DNA of 40,734 nucleotides, from positions 1 to 40,734 of the forward strand of contig JACPJE010000121.1 of assembly GCA_016187725.1 (NCBI GenBank). Direction: 5' to 3'. A program made the translations under genes and the position numbers. Under the pieces are notes generated by a model. It searched no databases. It had not been told where the DNA came from and saw nothing but the letters and a program-made list of their open reading frames with translations. The first letter of the stretch is position 1. Every line of letters begins with the position of its first letter. Shown here piece by piece: positions 1-10,431 of this stretch. This stretch comes from Candidatus Latescibacterota bacterium (GTDB taxonomy: Bacteria; Latescibacterota; UBA2968; UBA8231).

Positions 1-141
1 GAACTCTTCTTTGGCGCCAGGAGAAACTGCACCGTCTGGCGCTACCAAAAAAGCTTTGCACCTCTGAAGTCAATATAGCTGTTGCTTCGGAATCAGGTCA
101 AGAGGGGCCTGGCCCCGGGTGACCACTCTCGGAGGCCCACC

Positions 142-216
142 ATGGAGCACGAGGCCCATCTGCCGGCCCTGGCAGCCAAGGCCCGCGCCGAGCGGGACGA
201 GCCTTCGCGGGGGTAG
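142..216 (+). CDS. possible 24-residue ORF of unknown function
   Basis: A short frame starts at ATG 142, with a GGAGG ribosome-binding sequence 6 nt upstream (131-135), and ends at TAG 214-216, directly before a perfect hairpin. The peptide is Ala-, Glu- and Arg-rich (begins MEHEAHLPAL) and resembles no family I recognise. In the same frame a stop at 76-78 lies upstream, so it is not the tail of a longer gene. It may be a small protein, a decayed remnant or chance. I see no other gene in positions 1-237. Confidence 0.2.
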   Translation: MEHEAHLPALAAKARAERDEPSRG

Positions 217-237
217 GGGCAGCCCTCTGGGCTGCCC
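217..237. terminator. perfect hairpin beyond the DUF6785 gene
   Basis: Arms of 9 nt (GGGCAGCCC and GGGCTGCCC) flank a 3-nt loop. The hairpin starts one base past the stop codon of the minus-strand gene and directly after the stop of the small plus-strand frame. No T-run follows on either strand, so it is not a canonical intrinsic terminator. It could stabilise the 3' end of the sucA-sucB-lpdA-DUF6785 transcript. Confidence 0.4.
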
Positions 238-2168
238 TCATCCATTCAAAATAAAGTGCCCCTTGCCGAAGAACCAGAGGGCGTCCACCCCGTAGGAGAT
301 GCCCACCCCGATGAAGAAGCCCACCACCATGCCGATGAAGAAGGGCCGCAACTGGCGGTAGAGGGCCACCCCGCCCAGGCGCAGGGCCAGGCTCTTGCAG
401 GCCCAGGCCAGAAACACCGAGAGGGCCACCCGCTGGATCATCCACACGCTGGCCAGGGCCAGCCCCACCGGGTGCAGGGGCCACCAATGAAAGCGGTACT
501 GGCACAGCGACAGCAGCGAGAAGATCAGCGAGCCCAGCCCAAAATAGCCCAGCTTGCCCCAGTCCGTGCCGATGGGATCTTTCAGCTCCCGCACTACCGC
601 GTCGAAGGCAATGCCGCCGGCCCCGGCCCCGGGGTCAAAGATCCACGAGCGGAAATTGCCGGCCCCGTACTGGTAACACAGGTGGAGCATGAAGTACACC
701 GAGACCGCCAGCCCCACCACCACGGCCAGGCCGATGGCCAGCCCCAGGCCGCGGCGCTGGTGGCTCAATTCGTTGAGCCGGGCGGCGTGGGCCGCCGAGG
801 GCATGAACACCGACTGGATATCCCCGCACCAGGCGTAGGTGAGCGAGAGGGCCACCAGGCTCTGGGGCTGGAGCCCGGCGGTGCCGCTCAGGGCCAGGAC
901 CATGGCCTGGCTGGCCAGGGGGGTGGTCAGGTAATAGACCCCCGATTGGATCACCAGCCGGGTGATCCCCAAGTAGATGACCAGCACCCCCAGCAGGTAG
1001 AGCAAGGCCAGGTGCAGGGCCATCCCCGATTGCCACAGCCATCCCAGGACGTAGAGGATGCCGGCCGCCCCGCCGAACACCGCCAGGCGGTAGGAGGCCA
1101 GTTCCTGGCCCTCGTCCAGCTCGCGGCTGTGTCTGAAGACCTGGCGCCACACCGCGGCCAGGTGTTTGCGGCCCATCCACAGGCTCCACGCCACCATGGC
1201 GGCAAAGGCGCCAAAACCCTGCCAGGAGAGGGTGGGGGTGCTGCCCCAGACAAAGGGGTCGGGGGTGGTGGTCAGGCTGGCCCAGTTGATCAGCGCGGTC
1301 TCGGCCATGCTGATCAGGTGGAAGAACCAGATGCTGAAGAGGATGTTGGTGCTGGCCAGAAAGGCGAAGCCCACCACCGGAAAGTAGACGATCAGGTTGA
1401 TGGGGGGCAGGCCCCGCACGATCTCGACGGGGTAATCCTGGTAGATGGCGATCTGGGCGAAGCCGGGTTGGAAGAAGCTGATGACGTTGAAGAGGATGAT
1501 GAAGAGGGGCAGGGCCGCGCCGATCCAGAAGAGGCGGTCACCGAAGATGGCCGGCACGGCCTCGCCGGGCGCGGCTTCGATGAGCAGGCGCGGCGCCTCG
1601 GTGAGGGGGAAGACCAGGCGCTCGTGCTCCACCCACTGCCGGCGCAGGATCACCACCAGGCAGAAGCAGACAAAGTAGATGGCCAGGATCAGGCTCAGCC
1701 ACCAGGCCAGGGGCCCCAGCCAGGCGCCCAGGGGCAGAGGCTGGCCGCTGGGCAACCCCTCGTAGAAGGCGCGCATGGCATCAGTGCCGGGGATGGCCCA
1801 GTCGGGCAGGTAGGGCTGGACGTAGCTGTACCAGTCGTTTTCGGGGGTGGCGCCATAATAGGGTTTGGAGGTGATGGCCAGTATATAGCCAACCATGAAG
1901 ACGGGGATGCCGCTGGCCACCAGGCCCATACTGAGGATGGTGACCAGCTCGGCCGGCGAAAGCCCCCAGGAGGGGCGCAGGCGCCTGGCCAGGGCATTGG
2001 CCAGGGCGATGAGGAAGAAGGGGAAACCCACGCCCACCGGAAAGTAGGACCAGGTGATCTCCGAGGAGCCCACCATCCAGATCGAATAGGGGGCGCCCAG
2101 GCTGATCAGCAGCACACATCCCAGACCCAGCGCCAGACTGCGCCAGGTCAGGCCCCTGTTGCCCTCGC

Positions 2169-2172
<4 letters not shown>
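238..2172 (-). CDS. DUF6785-type multi-pass membrane protein
   Basis: A 644-residue integral membrane protein with about a dozen hydrophobic segments spread over its length. It resembles the DUF6784/DUF6785 proteins of planctomycetes and candidate phyla, which look distantly like oligopeptide transporters; no substrate is known. Recognisable stretches are an N-terminal TM hairpin, a conserved VEHERLVFPL loop after about residue 195, and a Gly-rich final TM segment. The start ATG overlaps the lpdA stop as ATGA, so translation is probably coupled to the 2-oxoglutarate dehydrogenase genes. That position suggests, by inference only, transport of a metabolite linked to the TCA cycle. It is the last gene of the operon and is followed by a hairpin. 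Confidence 0.75.
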
Positions 2173-3542
<1,370 letters not shown>

Positions 3543-3548
3543 GGTGCC

Positions 3549-4742
3549 TCAGATCTCCAGCAACATCCGGCTGGGGTCTTCGAGCTGCTCCTTGATCCGC
3601 ACCAGGAAGGAGACTGACTGCTCGCCGTCCACCAGGCGGTGGTCGTAGGAGAGGGCCACGTACATCATGGGGCGAATCTCCACCCGGCCTTCCACGGCCA
3701 CTGGCCGGTCCTTGATGGCGTGCATCCCTAGGATGCCGCTCTGGGGCGGGTTGAGGATGGGGGTGGAGAGCAGGGAGCCGAAGACCCCGCCGTTGGTGAT
3801 GGTGAAGGTGCCCCCGCTCAAGTCCTGGGGACTGAGTTTGTTCTCGCGGGCGGCCTTAGCCAGGCGCTTGATCTCGGTTTCGATGCGGGCCAGGGACATC
3901 TGCTCGACGTGCCGCAGCACCGGCACCACCAGGCCGCGCTCAGTGCTGACGGCGATGCCCAGGTGCACGTAGTCGTGGTACACGATGTCCAGGGCGTCGA
4001 TGCGGGCGTTGATCGCCGGGAATTTCTGCAGGCCCAGGGCCACGGCCCGCGAGAAGAAGGACATCAGCCCCAGTGAAACCCCGTGTACCTCATTGAAGCG
4101 TTCCTTGTACCGGGCCCGCAGGCCCATCACCGCGCTCAGGTCCACCTCGTTGAAGGTGGTCAGCATGGCGGCCTGGTGCTGGGCGGCCACCAGGCGTTCG
4201 GCGATGCGCAGGCGCAGCTTGCTCATGGGCACCCGCCGGGTCCGCTCCTCGCCGAGGGTGGCAGGGGCCGCTGGGGCTAGGGTGGGTGGAGGTGGGGGCG
4301 GGACTGGAGCCGGCGGGGGCGCCTGTTGCTTTTCCAGGTGGGCCAGCACGTCCTCCTTGGTTAGCCGGCCCCCTTTGCCGGTGCCGGGGATGGCAACCGG
4401 GTCGAGGCGGTGCTCCTCGACCAGCCGGCGCACGGCCGGGCTGAAGTTTTCGCCCGAGGAGGCGGGTGCCGGGGCTGCCGGAACAGGGGCGGGCGCAACA
4501 GCTCCGGCTTCGGCCTCGATGCGGGCCACGGCCTCGCCCATCTTGAGGGTCTGGCCCGGCTCCTTGAGCCGGCGCAAATACCCGGACACCGGGGCGGGCA
4601 GTTCCACATTGGCCTTGTCCGTCTCCAGCACGCAGACCGGCTGGTCGCGCTCCACGCGCTCGCCTTCGGCCCTGAGCCATTCGAGCAACACCACCTCGGC
4701 GATGGATTCACCCAGTTCCGGGATGACTACCTCGGTCGCCAT
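3549..4742 (-). CDS. sucB: 2-oxoglutarate dehydrogenase E2, dihydrolipoyl succinyltransferase
   Basis: This 397-residue E2 core transfers the succinyl group from lipoate to CoA. It has one N-terminal lipoyl domain (residues 1-75) with the lipoylated lysine in ETDKANVE (Lys43), a Pro/Ala-rich linker, and a peripheral-subunit-binding domain at about 104-140. A second Pro-rich linker leads to the catalytic acyltransferase domain, which ends in [10 protein letters not shown] (His368, Asp372). EDKANVE-type lipoyl sequences and sucA directly upstream favour the 2-oxoglutarate rather than the pyruvate complex. The ATG has a strong GAGGAGAGG site, and the gap to sucA is 10 nt. Confidence 0.95.
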   Translation of the reverse strand: MATEVVIPELGESIAEVVLLEWLRAEGERVERDQPVCVLETDKANVELPAPVSGYLRRLKEPGQTLKMGEAVARIEAEAGAVAPAPVPAAPAPASSGENFSPAVRRLVEEHRLDPVAIPGTGKGGRLTKEDVLAHLEKQQAPPPAPVPPPPPPTLAPAAPATLGEERTRRVPMSKLRLRIAERLVAAQHQAAMLTTFNEVDLSAVMGLRARYKERFNEVHGVSLGLMSFFSRAVALGLQKFPAINARIDALDIVYHDYVHLGIAVSTERGLVVPVLRHVEQMSLARIETEIKRLAKAARENKLSPQDLSGGTFTITNGGVFGSLLSTPILNPPQSGILGMHAIKDRPVAVEGRVEIRPMMYVALSYDHRLVDGEQSVSFLVRIKEQLEDPSRMLLEI

Positions 4743-4752
4743 CTTCCTCTCC

Positions 4753-7572
4753 TCACTGTGCTACCTCTATCCAGAGTTCCTCGTGTCCTTCGGCCGGGGG
4801 GGCGGCCTCGGCCAGGCCCAGGGCCTGGGCGGCGATCTCGCGCTGTTCGCGCTGATGTACCAGATAGGAGCCGGTAGCCGGGCTAGAGGCCTTGTCGCGG
4901 CCCACGTAGCCCAGGCGGCGCTCCTCGTCCAGCAGGTGCTGGATCAGCGGGCAGACAAAGCTCCAGGCCCCCATGTTGCGCGGTTCCTCCTGGACCCAGC
5001 ACAGGGTTTCGACCTCGGCGTAGCGGGTCAGGAGCTGCTGCAGTTCGGGGCGCGGGAAGGGATAGAGCTGTTCCACCCGCACCAGGGCCACCTCGTCGTC
5101 GCCGCCCCGTGCCTGGCGGGCTTCCAGCAGGTCGTAATAGATCCTCCCCGAGCACAGGATCAGCCGGCGCACCTTGCGGGGAGAGGCGATGGCCTCGTCG
5201 TCGATGACGGACTGGAATCTTCCTGCGGCGAAAGCCTCGATGGGCGAGAAGGAGGGCTTGTGGCGCAGCAGGCTCTTGGGGGTCATGACGACGAGAGGCT
5301 TGCGGAAGCTGCGGCGCATCTGCCGGCGCAAGAGGTGGAAGTACTGGGCCGCGGTGGTGGGATAACAGACCTGCATGTTGTCCTTGGCGCACAGCTGCAG
5401 GAAGCGCTCCAGGCGGGCGCTGGAATGCTCGGGCCCCATGCCCTCGAAGCCGTGGGGCAGGAGCAGCACCAGGCCGCTCATCCGCTGCCACTTGGCCTCG
5501 GCGCTGCAGAGAAACTGGTCGATGATGGGCTGGGCGCCGTTGATGAAGTCGCCGAACTGCGCCTCCCAGATCACCAGCCGGCGCGGGTCTGCCGAGCTGA
5601 TCCCGTACTCGAAGCCCAGCACTGCCAACTCGGAGAGCATGGTGTTGACCACCGTGAAGCGGGCCTGCCCCTCGGCCAGATGGGCCAGGGGGGTGTAGGT
5701 CTGGCCATTCTCGGTGTCGTGCCACACGGAGTGGCGGTGGCTGAAGGTGCCGCGCTGGCTGTCCTGGCCCACCAGGCGCACTGGCACGCCTTCGAGCATC
5801 AGGGAGCCCAGGCCCAGCATCTCGGCGCAGCCCCAGTCCACGGGGCGCTGGCCCTGGGCCATCTCCACCCGCGCACTGACCAGCCGCTGCAGGGTGCGGC
5901 TGAGGGAGAAGTCGGGGGGGACTTTCGTGCCTCCCTCCCCTATCCGGACCACCTGCTCCGGGGTGATGGCAGTGTGGGCATCCCAGTTGCCGTCGGCCCA
6001 GGTCATGCCCTTCCACACCCCGCCGAACACCGAGAGCCGGGGTTTCACCTGCAGGCCATGGGTGGCTTCCTGGGCCTTTTCGAGCTTCTCGTGGGCCTGC
6101 CGGCGCAGCTCATCCACTTCCTCCGGCATGATCTTGCCCTGGCCCACCAGTTCCCAGGCGTAGAGTTCGCAGACCGTGGGGTGCTTGGCGATCTCCTTAT
6201 ACATCAACGGTTGGGTGAAGGTGGGGTCGTCGGCCTCGTTGTGGCCGTGGCGGCGGTAACACCACAGGTCGATGAGCACGTCGCGCCGGAACTCCTGGCG
6301 GAACTCGATGGCCAGCCGACCGGCCTGGACCACGGCCTCAGGGTCGTTGGCGTTGACGTGGAAGACGGGGACCTGGATCTGGCGGGCCACGTCGGTGGGG
6401 TAGGGGGTGAAGCGGGTCTCCGCAGGGGTGGCGGTGTAGCCCAGCTGGTTGTTGAGGATGATGTGGATGGTGCCGCCGGTCTGGTAGTGGTCCAGTTGGG
6501 AGAGGCTGAGGGTTTCGGGCACGATGCCCTGGCCGGTGAAGGCGGCCTCGCCGTGGATGAGCACCGGCACCACCCGCCGGCGTTGGTGGTCCTCCAGGTA
6601 GTCCTGCTTGGCGTGCACAATGCCCTCGATCACCGGGTCCACCAGCTCCAGGTGGCTGGGGTTGGCGCTCAGGGACAGGTGGATGGGCCGGCCCTCAGGG
6701 GTGGTGTGATCGTAGGAATAACCCAGGTGGTACTTGACGTCCCCTTCTTCTTCGGAGCGCTCGCGGTGGGAGGCGCCCTCGAATTCGGCCAGGATGTACT
6801 CATAGGGCTTGTGCAGCAGGTGGGCCAGCACATTGAGCCGGCCCCGGTGCGCCATGCCGAAGACCATCTCCTCGACCTCCAACTCGGCGCCGTGCTCGGC
6901 CAGGCTGTCCAGCAGAGGCAGCAGGCTGTCGGCCCCCTCCAGGGAGAAGCGCTTCTGTCCCAGGTAGCGGGTGTGGAGGAACTGCTCGAACTCCTCGGCG
7001 GCCAGCAGGCGGGCCAGCACCTGGCGGCACCGTGCGGCCGAGTAATCGGGACGGTTGAGGCATGGCTCGATGCGCTGCTGCAGCCAGTCGCGCTGGCTCT
7101 TGTCGGCGATGGAGGTGTATTCGATGCCCAAGGTGCGGCAGTAGGTGGTGCGCAGCTTGGCCAGCAGGTCGCGCAGGCTGCCGTCGGTATGGCCCAAAAA
7201 ACCGCCCCTGCCCACCCCCTTTTCCAGATCCTCCAGCCCCAGGCCGAACTGGGATAAGTCCAGCAGGGGGTGGCTGGTCTGGTTGTGGCCGAGAGGATCG
7301 AGGTTGGCGATGAAGTGGCCCAGCTCTCGGTAGGCCTGGACCAGGCCGTAGATCCCGCGGTCCGTGCGCTGGCGCTGGCGCCGTTCCTGGTCCACCCCCC
7401 GGCGCTCTGGTCCACGCTCTCCGGGCTTTTGATCCAGTCCCTGAGGCCCCAAATCGAGGCCCTCGAAAAAGGCCGCCCACACCCGGTCCAGGGATTGTGG
7501 GTTGTGCAGGTACTGCTCGTAGAGTTGTTCCAGATAGGCGGCGTTGGCGGTGTTCAGGTCGAATGGAGGCAT
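4753..7572 (-). CDS. sucA: 2-oxoglutarate dehydrogenase E1
   Basis: The 939-residue thiamine-diphosphate enzyme decarboxylates 2-oxoglutarate and succinylates the lipoyl group of SucB. It begins with the short E1-specific N-terminal segment ([18 protein letters not shown]), followed by the dehydrogenase domain containing [10 protein letters not shown] and the ThDP/Mg motif region [11 protein letters not shown] near residue 440. The transketolase-like pyrimidine domain follows ([25 protein letters not shown]), then a C-terminal domain with EEPRNMGAW. Length matches E. coli SucA (933). It is the first gene of the sucA-sucB-lpdA-DUF6785 operon. No partial duplication or frameshift is seen. Confidence 0.96.
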   Translation of the reverse strand: MPPFDLNTANAAYLEQLYEQYLHNPQSLDRVWAAFFEGLDLGPQGLDQKPGERGPERRGVDQERRQRQRTDRGIYGLVQAYRELGHFIANLDPLGHNQTSHPLLDLSQFGLGLEDLEKGVGRGGFLGHTDGSLRDLLAKLRTTYCRTLGIEYTSIADKSQRDWLQQRIEPCLNRPDYSAARCRQVLARLLAAEEFEQFLHTRYLGQKRFSLEGADSLLPLLDSLAEHGAELEVEEMVFGMAHRGRLNVLAHLLHKPYEYILAEFEGASHRERSEEEGDVKYHLGYSYDHTTPEGRPIHLSLSANPSHLELVDPVIEGIVHAKQDYLEDHQRRRVVPVLIHGEAAFTGQGIVPETLSLSQLDHYQTGGTIHIILNNQLGYTATPAETRFTPYPTDVARQIQVPVFHVNANDPEAVVQAGRLAIEFRQEFRRDVLIDLWCYRRHGHNEADDPTFTQPLMYKEIAKHPTVCELYAWELVGQGKIMPEEVDELRRQAHEKLEKAQEATHGLQVKPRLSVFGGVWKGMTWADGNWDAHTAITPEQVVRIGEGGTKVPPDFSLSRTLQRLVSARVEMAQGQRPVDWGCAEMLGLGSLMLEGVPVRLVGQDSQRGTFSHRHSVWHDTENGQTYTPLAHLAEGQARFTVVNTMLSELAVLGFEYGISSADPRRLVIWEAQFGDFINGAQPIIDQFLCSAEAKWQRMSGLVLLLPHGFEGMGPEHSSARLERFLQLCAKDNMQVCYPTTAAQYFHLLRRQMRRSFRKPLVVMTPKSLLRHKPSFSPIEAFAAGRFQSVIDDEAIASPRKVRRLILCSGRIYYDLLEARQARGGDDEVALVRVEQLYPFPRPELQQLLTRYAEVETLCWVQEEPRNMGAWSFVCPLIQHLLDEERRLGYVGRDKASSPATGSYLVHQREQREIAAQALGLAEAAPPAEGHEELWIEVAQ

Positions 7573-7618
7573 GGCAGATCTCGTGGCCCGCTGCGCGGGC
7601 GCCGGGGTAAGGCGCTAG

Positions 7619-7647
7619 ATAAAATAGGGAGAACCACCCTTCGGCAA
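7619..7647 (-). promoter_or_regulatory. candidate sigma-70 promoter of the suc operon
   Basis: On the minus strand, TTGCCG (7647-7642) and TTTTAT (7624-7619) are 17 nt apart and about 47 nt upstream of the sucA ATG. Each hexamer matches 4 of 6 consensus positions. The 298-nt gap 7573-7870 holds nothing else I can support; a 62-codon plus-strand frame within it has no recognisable features. Confidence 0.3.
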
Positions 7648-7870
7648 AAGAAGGCGGCCCACCGCTGCAGGCCGTCGCCCCGAGGATGTCTGGTTGGTGG
7701 GATCGAAGGGAATTATTATTGGATGGAGCAGTGCAAGAGTCCATACAAAGCGAGGTATTCGCTCATGCCGAAAACGCGCGCCGTGTGTGCGCTCAGGAGG
7801 ATATGGGAGGTAACATCAGGAAGCAGACTATCTTGGGCATCTTTGGAGTGATGGACGGAGGATCGGGCGT

Positions 7871-8422
7871 TTAGACCGCCCCGTATTTCTCCAAGATCTT
7901 CGGCCAGATCCCCTGCGCTTCCATGATCAGTTCCAGCACCTGGCGGATGGCCCCGTCCCCGCCCGGAGCGGCAGTGATGTAATGTGCGCAGTTCTTCACC
8001 TGGGGGCGGGCATTGGCCACCGCCACCCCCAGCCCCACTCGCTTCATCAGCGGCACATCCGGCAGATCGTCCCCCAGATAAGCCACCTCGGCGTCGCGCA
8101 GGCCCGACTGCTTGAGGATCTCCTCGTAGGGCGGGATTTTCTCCAGGAAATTCTGGTAGATGTAGGTGACGCCCAACATCCTGGCGCGGTGCGTGATGCC
8201 CGGCGACTCGCGGCCACTGATCAGGCCGGTCTTGAGGCCGGCGGCGTGGGCCCAGCGGAAGGCCATGCCATCCTGGGTGTTGAAGGCCTTGACCTCGACC
8301 ATCTCCTCGCCCGCGCCGGGGACGTAGAAGAGTTTGCCGTCGGTCCACACCCCGTCCACGTCGGTGAGGACCAGGCGGATCTTTTGGGCGCGCGCGCGCA
8401 GTTCTTCGGCAGTCAAAGGCAT
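7871..8422 (-). CDS. kdsC: HAD-family 3-deoxy-D-manno-octulosonate-8-phosphate phosphatase
   Basis: A 183-residue type C0 HAD phosphatase that would hydrolyse KDO-8-phosphate to KDO for lipopolysaccharide inner core synthesis. Motif I is LTDVDGVWTDG (nucleophile Asp21, acid Asp23), motif II is the Ser in LISGRES, and motif III/IV is YLGDDLPDVP. The family's C-terminal GGDGAIR is present, giving a good KdsC match; the sialic-acid analogue (Neu5Ac-9-P phosphatase-like) and NeuA-type fusions are less likely. The ATG at 8422 is chosen because homology begins there; a longer frame reads upstream without similarity. It lies just beyond the fbaB terminator, so it may depend on read-through or on a promoter I cannot see. 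Confidence 0.88.
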   Translation of the reverse strand: MPLTAEELRARAQKIRLVLTDVDGVWTDGKLFYVPGAGEEMVEVKAFNTQDGMAFRWAHAAGLKTGLISGRESPGITHRARMLGVTYIYQNFLEKIPPYEEILKQSGLRDAEVAYLGDDLPDVPLMKRVGLGVAVANARPQVKNCAHYITAAPGGDGAIRQVLELIMEAQGIWPKILEKYGAV

Positions 8423-8447
8423 GAGAGGGCTCCGCAGAGGGGGTGGC

Positions 8448-8486
8448 AAAAAAGAAGAGGCTCCGCCCGGCAGCGGGCGGAGCCTC
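8448..8486 (-). terminator. intrinsic terminator of the tal-zwf-glk-fbaB operon
   Basis: A perfect 13-bp GC-rich stem (arms 8457-8469 and 8474-8486) with a GCAG loop is followed on the minus strand by TTCTTTTTT. It begins 16 nt past the fbaB stop codon. It is one of only two clear intrinsic terminators in the window. Confidence 0.9.
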
Positions 8487-8501
8487 CGGGCACGGTCCGG
8501 T

Positions 8502-9422
8502 CTACATCTTGCCGGCGTAGATCTGGACGACGTTCTGCAGCAGTTCCAGGGCCTGGTCGCGGGGTCGCTGAAAGGCATTGCGGCCCATGATGGAGCCGAA
8601 ACCGCCCCCGTCGCGGATGCCGCGGATTTCAGCGTAGATCTCCACTTCGCTCTTGGCCGCCCCGCCCGAGAAGATGACCACCCGCCGGCCGGCGAAGGTC
8701 GATTGCACCACGTGCTCGATGCGCTGGGCCAGGGTGGAGGTGGGCACGCCGGCCTTCTCGTAGACCTTGCGGGCCTCCTCCTGCTCGACGAAGGCGGTGG
8801 GCGGTTTCACCTTGACGATGTGGGCGCCCAGTTGTGCGGCGATCTGGGCGGCGTAGGCCGACACGTCCAGTCCGGTTTCGCCCTCCTTGCTGATGGCTGA
8901 GCCGCGCGGGTAGGACCAGACCACCACCACCAGGCCGTGGCGTTTGGCCTCCTCGGCGAGGGCCTGGAGTTTCTCGTACATCTCGATGCGCAGGGCCGAG
9001 CCGGGGTACACGGTGTAGCCGATGGCCACACAGCCAAGGCGCAGGGCCGCCTCGATGGAACCGGTGAGGGCCTGCTCAGGATCGCGCTCGTTGTTGAGGT
9101 TCTCGCGGTTGTTGACTTTGAGGATGAGGGGCAGGTCGCCGGCGTAGTCGCGCGCCCCGGCCTCCAGAAAGCCCAGGGGCGCGGCATAGGCATTCAGGCC
9201 GGCCTCGATGGCCAGTTCAAAATGATAGCGGGGATCGTAGGCCGGCGGATTGGGGGCAAAGCTGCGGCCCGGCCCGTGCTCCACGCCCTGGTCCACCGGC
9301 AGGATGACCAGCTTGCCGGTGCCCCCCAGCTTGCCGTGGTTGAGCAGGCGGGCCAGGTTGGTCAGGGTACCGGGGTTGTCGCTGCCGTACCAGTTGAGGA
9401 TCTCGCGCACGCGCTTTTTCAT
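8502..9422 (-). CDS. fbaB: class I fructose-1,6-bisphosphate aldolase, FbaB type
   Basis: The 306-residue TIM-barrel aldolase interconverts fructose-1,6-bisphosphate with dihydroxyacetone phosphate and glyceraldehyde-3-phosphate through a Schiff base. It matches E. coli FbaB along almost its whole length: LPVDQGVEHGPGRSFAPNP, NAYAAPLG, GYTVYPGS, WSYPRG, KEGETGLDV, HIVKVKPP and FSGGAAKS. The Schiff-base lysine is one of Lys204 or Lys206 in KVK (family knowledge). It is about 45 residues shorter than the E. coli protein, mainly at the N-terminus. It starts 4 nt after glk and is the last gene before a strong terminator. Confidence 0.95.
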   Translation of the reverse strand: MKKRVREILNWYGSDNPGTLTNLARLLNHGKLGGTGKLVILPVDQGVEHGPGRSFAPNPPAYDPRYHFELAIEAGLNAYAAPLGFLEAGARDYAGDLPLILKVNNRENLNNERDPEQALTGSIEAALRLGCVAIGYTVYPGSALRIEMYEKLQALAEEAKRHGLVVVVWSYPRGSAISKEGETGLDVSAYAAQIAAQLGAHIVKVKPPTAFVEQEEARKVYEKAGVPTSTLAQRIEHVVQSTFAGRRVVIFSGGAAKSEVEIYAEIRGIRDGGGFGSIMGRNAFQRPRDQALELLQNVVQIYAGKM

Positions 9423-9426
9423 GGTG

Positions 9427-10431
9427 TCATCGCCTTTCTGTCGTTGAGTGGACGCCGCAGTAGGCCGCACCCAGGAGGCCGGTCTTGTCGTTGAGCACCA
9501 CCTTCACGGGCATGGTTTCCAGGGCCGTGCGCAGGCGGCCCTTGGCCAGAAAAGCCTGCATGAAGGAGCCAGCCTTGAGTTTGTCGAGGATCTTGGGGGC
9601 GATGCCCCCGGCCACGTAGACCCCGCCGGTGGCCAAGAGCTTGAGGGCCAGGTTGCCGGTCTCGGCCCCGTAGAGCGAGACAAAGAGGTCGAGGGTCTTG
9701 ACCGCCAGTTCGGGGCTGCCCGCCAGGGCCGCCCGCGAAATGACCTCGGCCGGATCGCCGGAGGCCATTTCCTGTCGCAGCCAGGGCGGCTCCTCGCCCC
9801 GGCCGCTGGCCTTGAGGAAGTCGTAGATGCAGGCCAACCCGGACCCCGACACGACGCGTTCCCAGCTGACGTGCTCCTGGTAGCGGTCCCACATGAAGCG
9901 CCACAGCCCGACCTCGATATCGCTGGTGGGCGAAAAAGACACATGCCCCCCTTCGGAGGGGAGGGCCACGTAGCGGCTGCCGGTCCAGCACAGCCCGCCC
10001 TCGCCCAGGCCGGTGCCGGCGGCCAGCACCGCGATATTGCCCTGGGGATCGGCGGTTCCGGGGTTGAGGATGCACAGGTCCGCCGGCTTGAGGGTGAGGA
10101 CGCCGTAGGCAGTGGCCTGCAGGTCGTTGAGCAGGAGGATCTCCTCCACCCCCAGGGTGGCCCGCACCTGGCCCGGGTCGATGACCCAGGGCAGGTTCAC
10201 CGGGCGGATGGGCAGCCGGTTGACCGGGGCCGGCACGCCCAGCACCAGGCGCTGGGGGTTTTGACCGGTTTCCTGGATAAAGGCCGCCAGCATACTCCCC
10301 AGATCAGGATATTCGCGGGAGGCGTAGCGGCGCTCGACCAGCGGGGTGAAATCCGCCGGATCGGCGGCAAAGAACCCCAGGTAGGACTTGGTGCCGCCGA
10401 TGTCGCCGGCCAGGATCAGAGTTCGGCCCAC
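9427..10431 (-). CDS. glk: glucokinase
   Basis: A 334-residue ROK-unrelated glucokinase of the E. coli Glk family, phosphorylating glucose with ATP. The phosphate-binding loop GDIGGTK is at residues 9-15. Other family blocks are LLNDLQATAYG, the ATP-binding AAGTGLGEGGL, PSEGGHVSFSP (substrate-binding Glu and His), SGSGL and the C-terminal ATGGVYVAGGI. The GTG at 10431 is preceded by GGGAG at 8 nt and overlaps the end of zwf by 16 nt; an in-frame GTG at 10440 is also possible. Clear coupling to zwf suggests that glucose is phosphorylated and passed directly into the oxidative pentose phosphate branch. Confidence 0.93.
   Translation of the reverse strand: MGRTLILAGDIGGTKSYLGFFAADPADFTPLVERRYASREYPDLGSMLAAFIQETGQNPQRLVLGVPAPVNRLPIRPVNLPWVIDPGQVRATLGVEEILLLNDLQATAYGVLTLKPADLCILNPGTADPQGNIAVLAAGTGLGEGGLCWTGSRYVALPSEGGHVSFSPTSDIEVGLWRFMWDRYQEHVSWERVVSGSGLACIYDFLKASGRGEEPPWLRQEMASGDPAEVISRAALAGSPELAVKTLDLFVSLYGAETGNLALKLLATGGVYVAGGIAPKILDKLKAGSFMQAFLAKGRLRTALETMPVKVVLNDKTGLLGAAYCGVHSTTERR

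Noticed and set aside
3985..7257. Plus-strand open frame of over 1000 codons opposite sucB and sucA
   Set aside because: Composition bias and no recognisable domain; antisense shadow of conserved genes.
7686..7874. 62-codon plus-strand frame in the sucA-kdsC gap
   Set aside because: No ribosome-binding site, no recognisable features, and it overlaps the kdsC stop.
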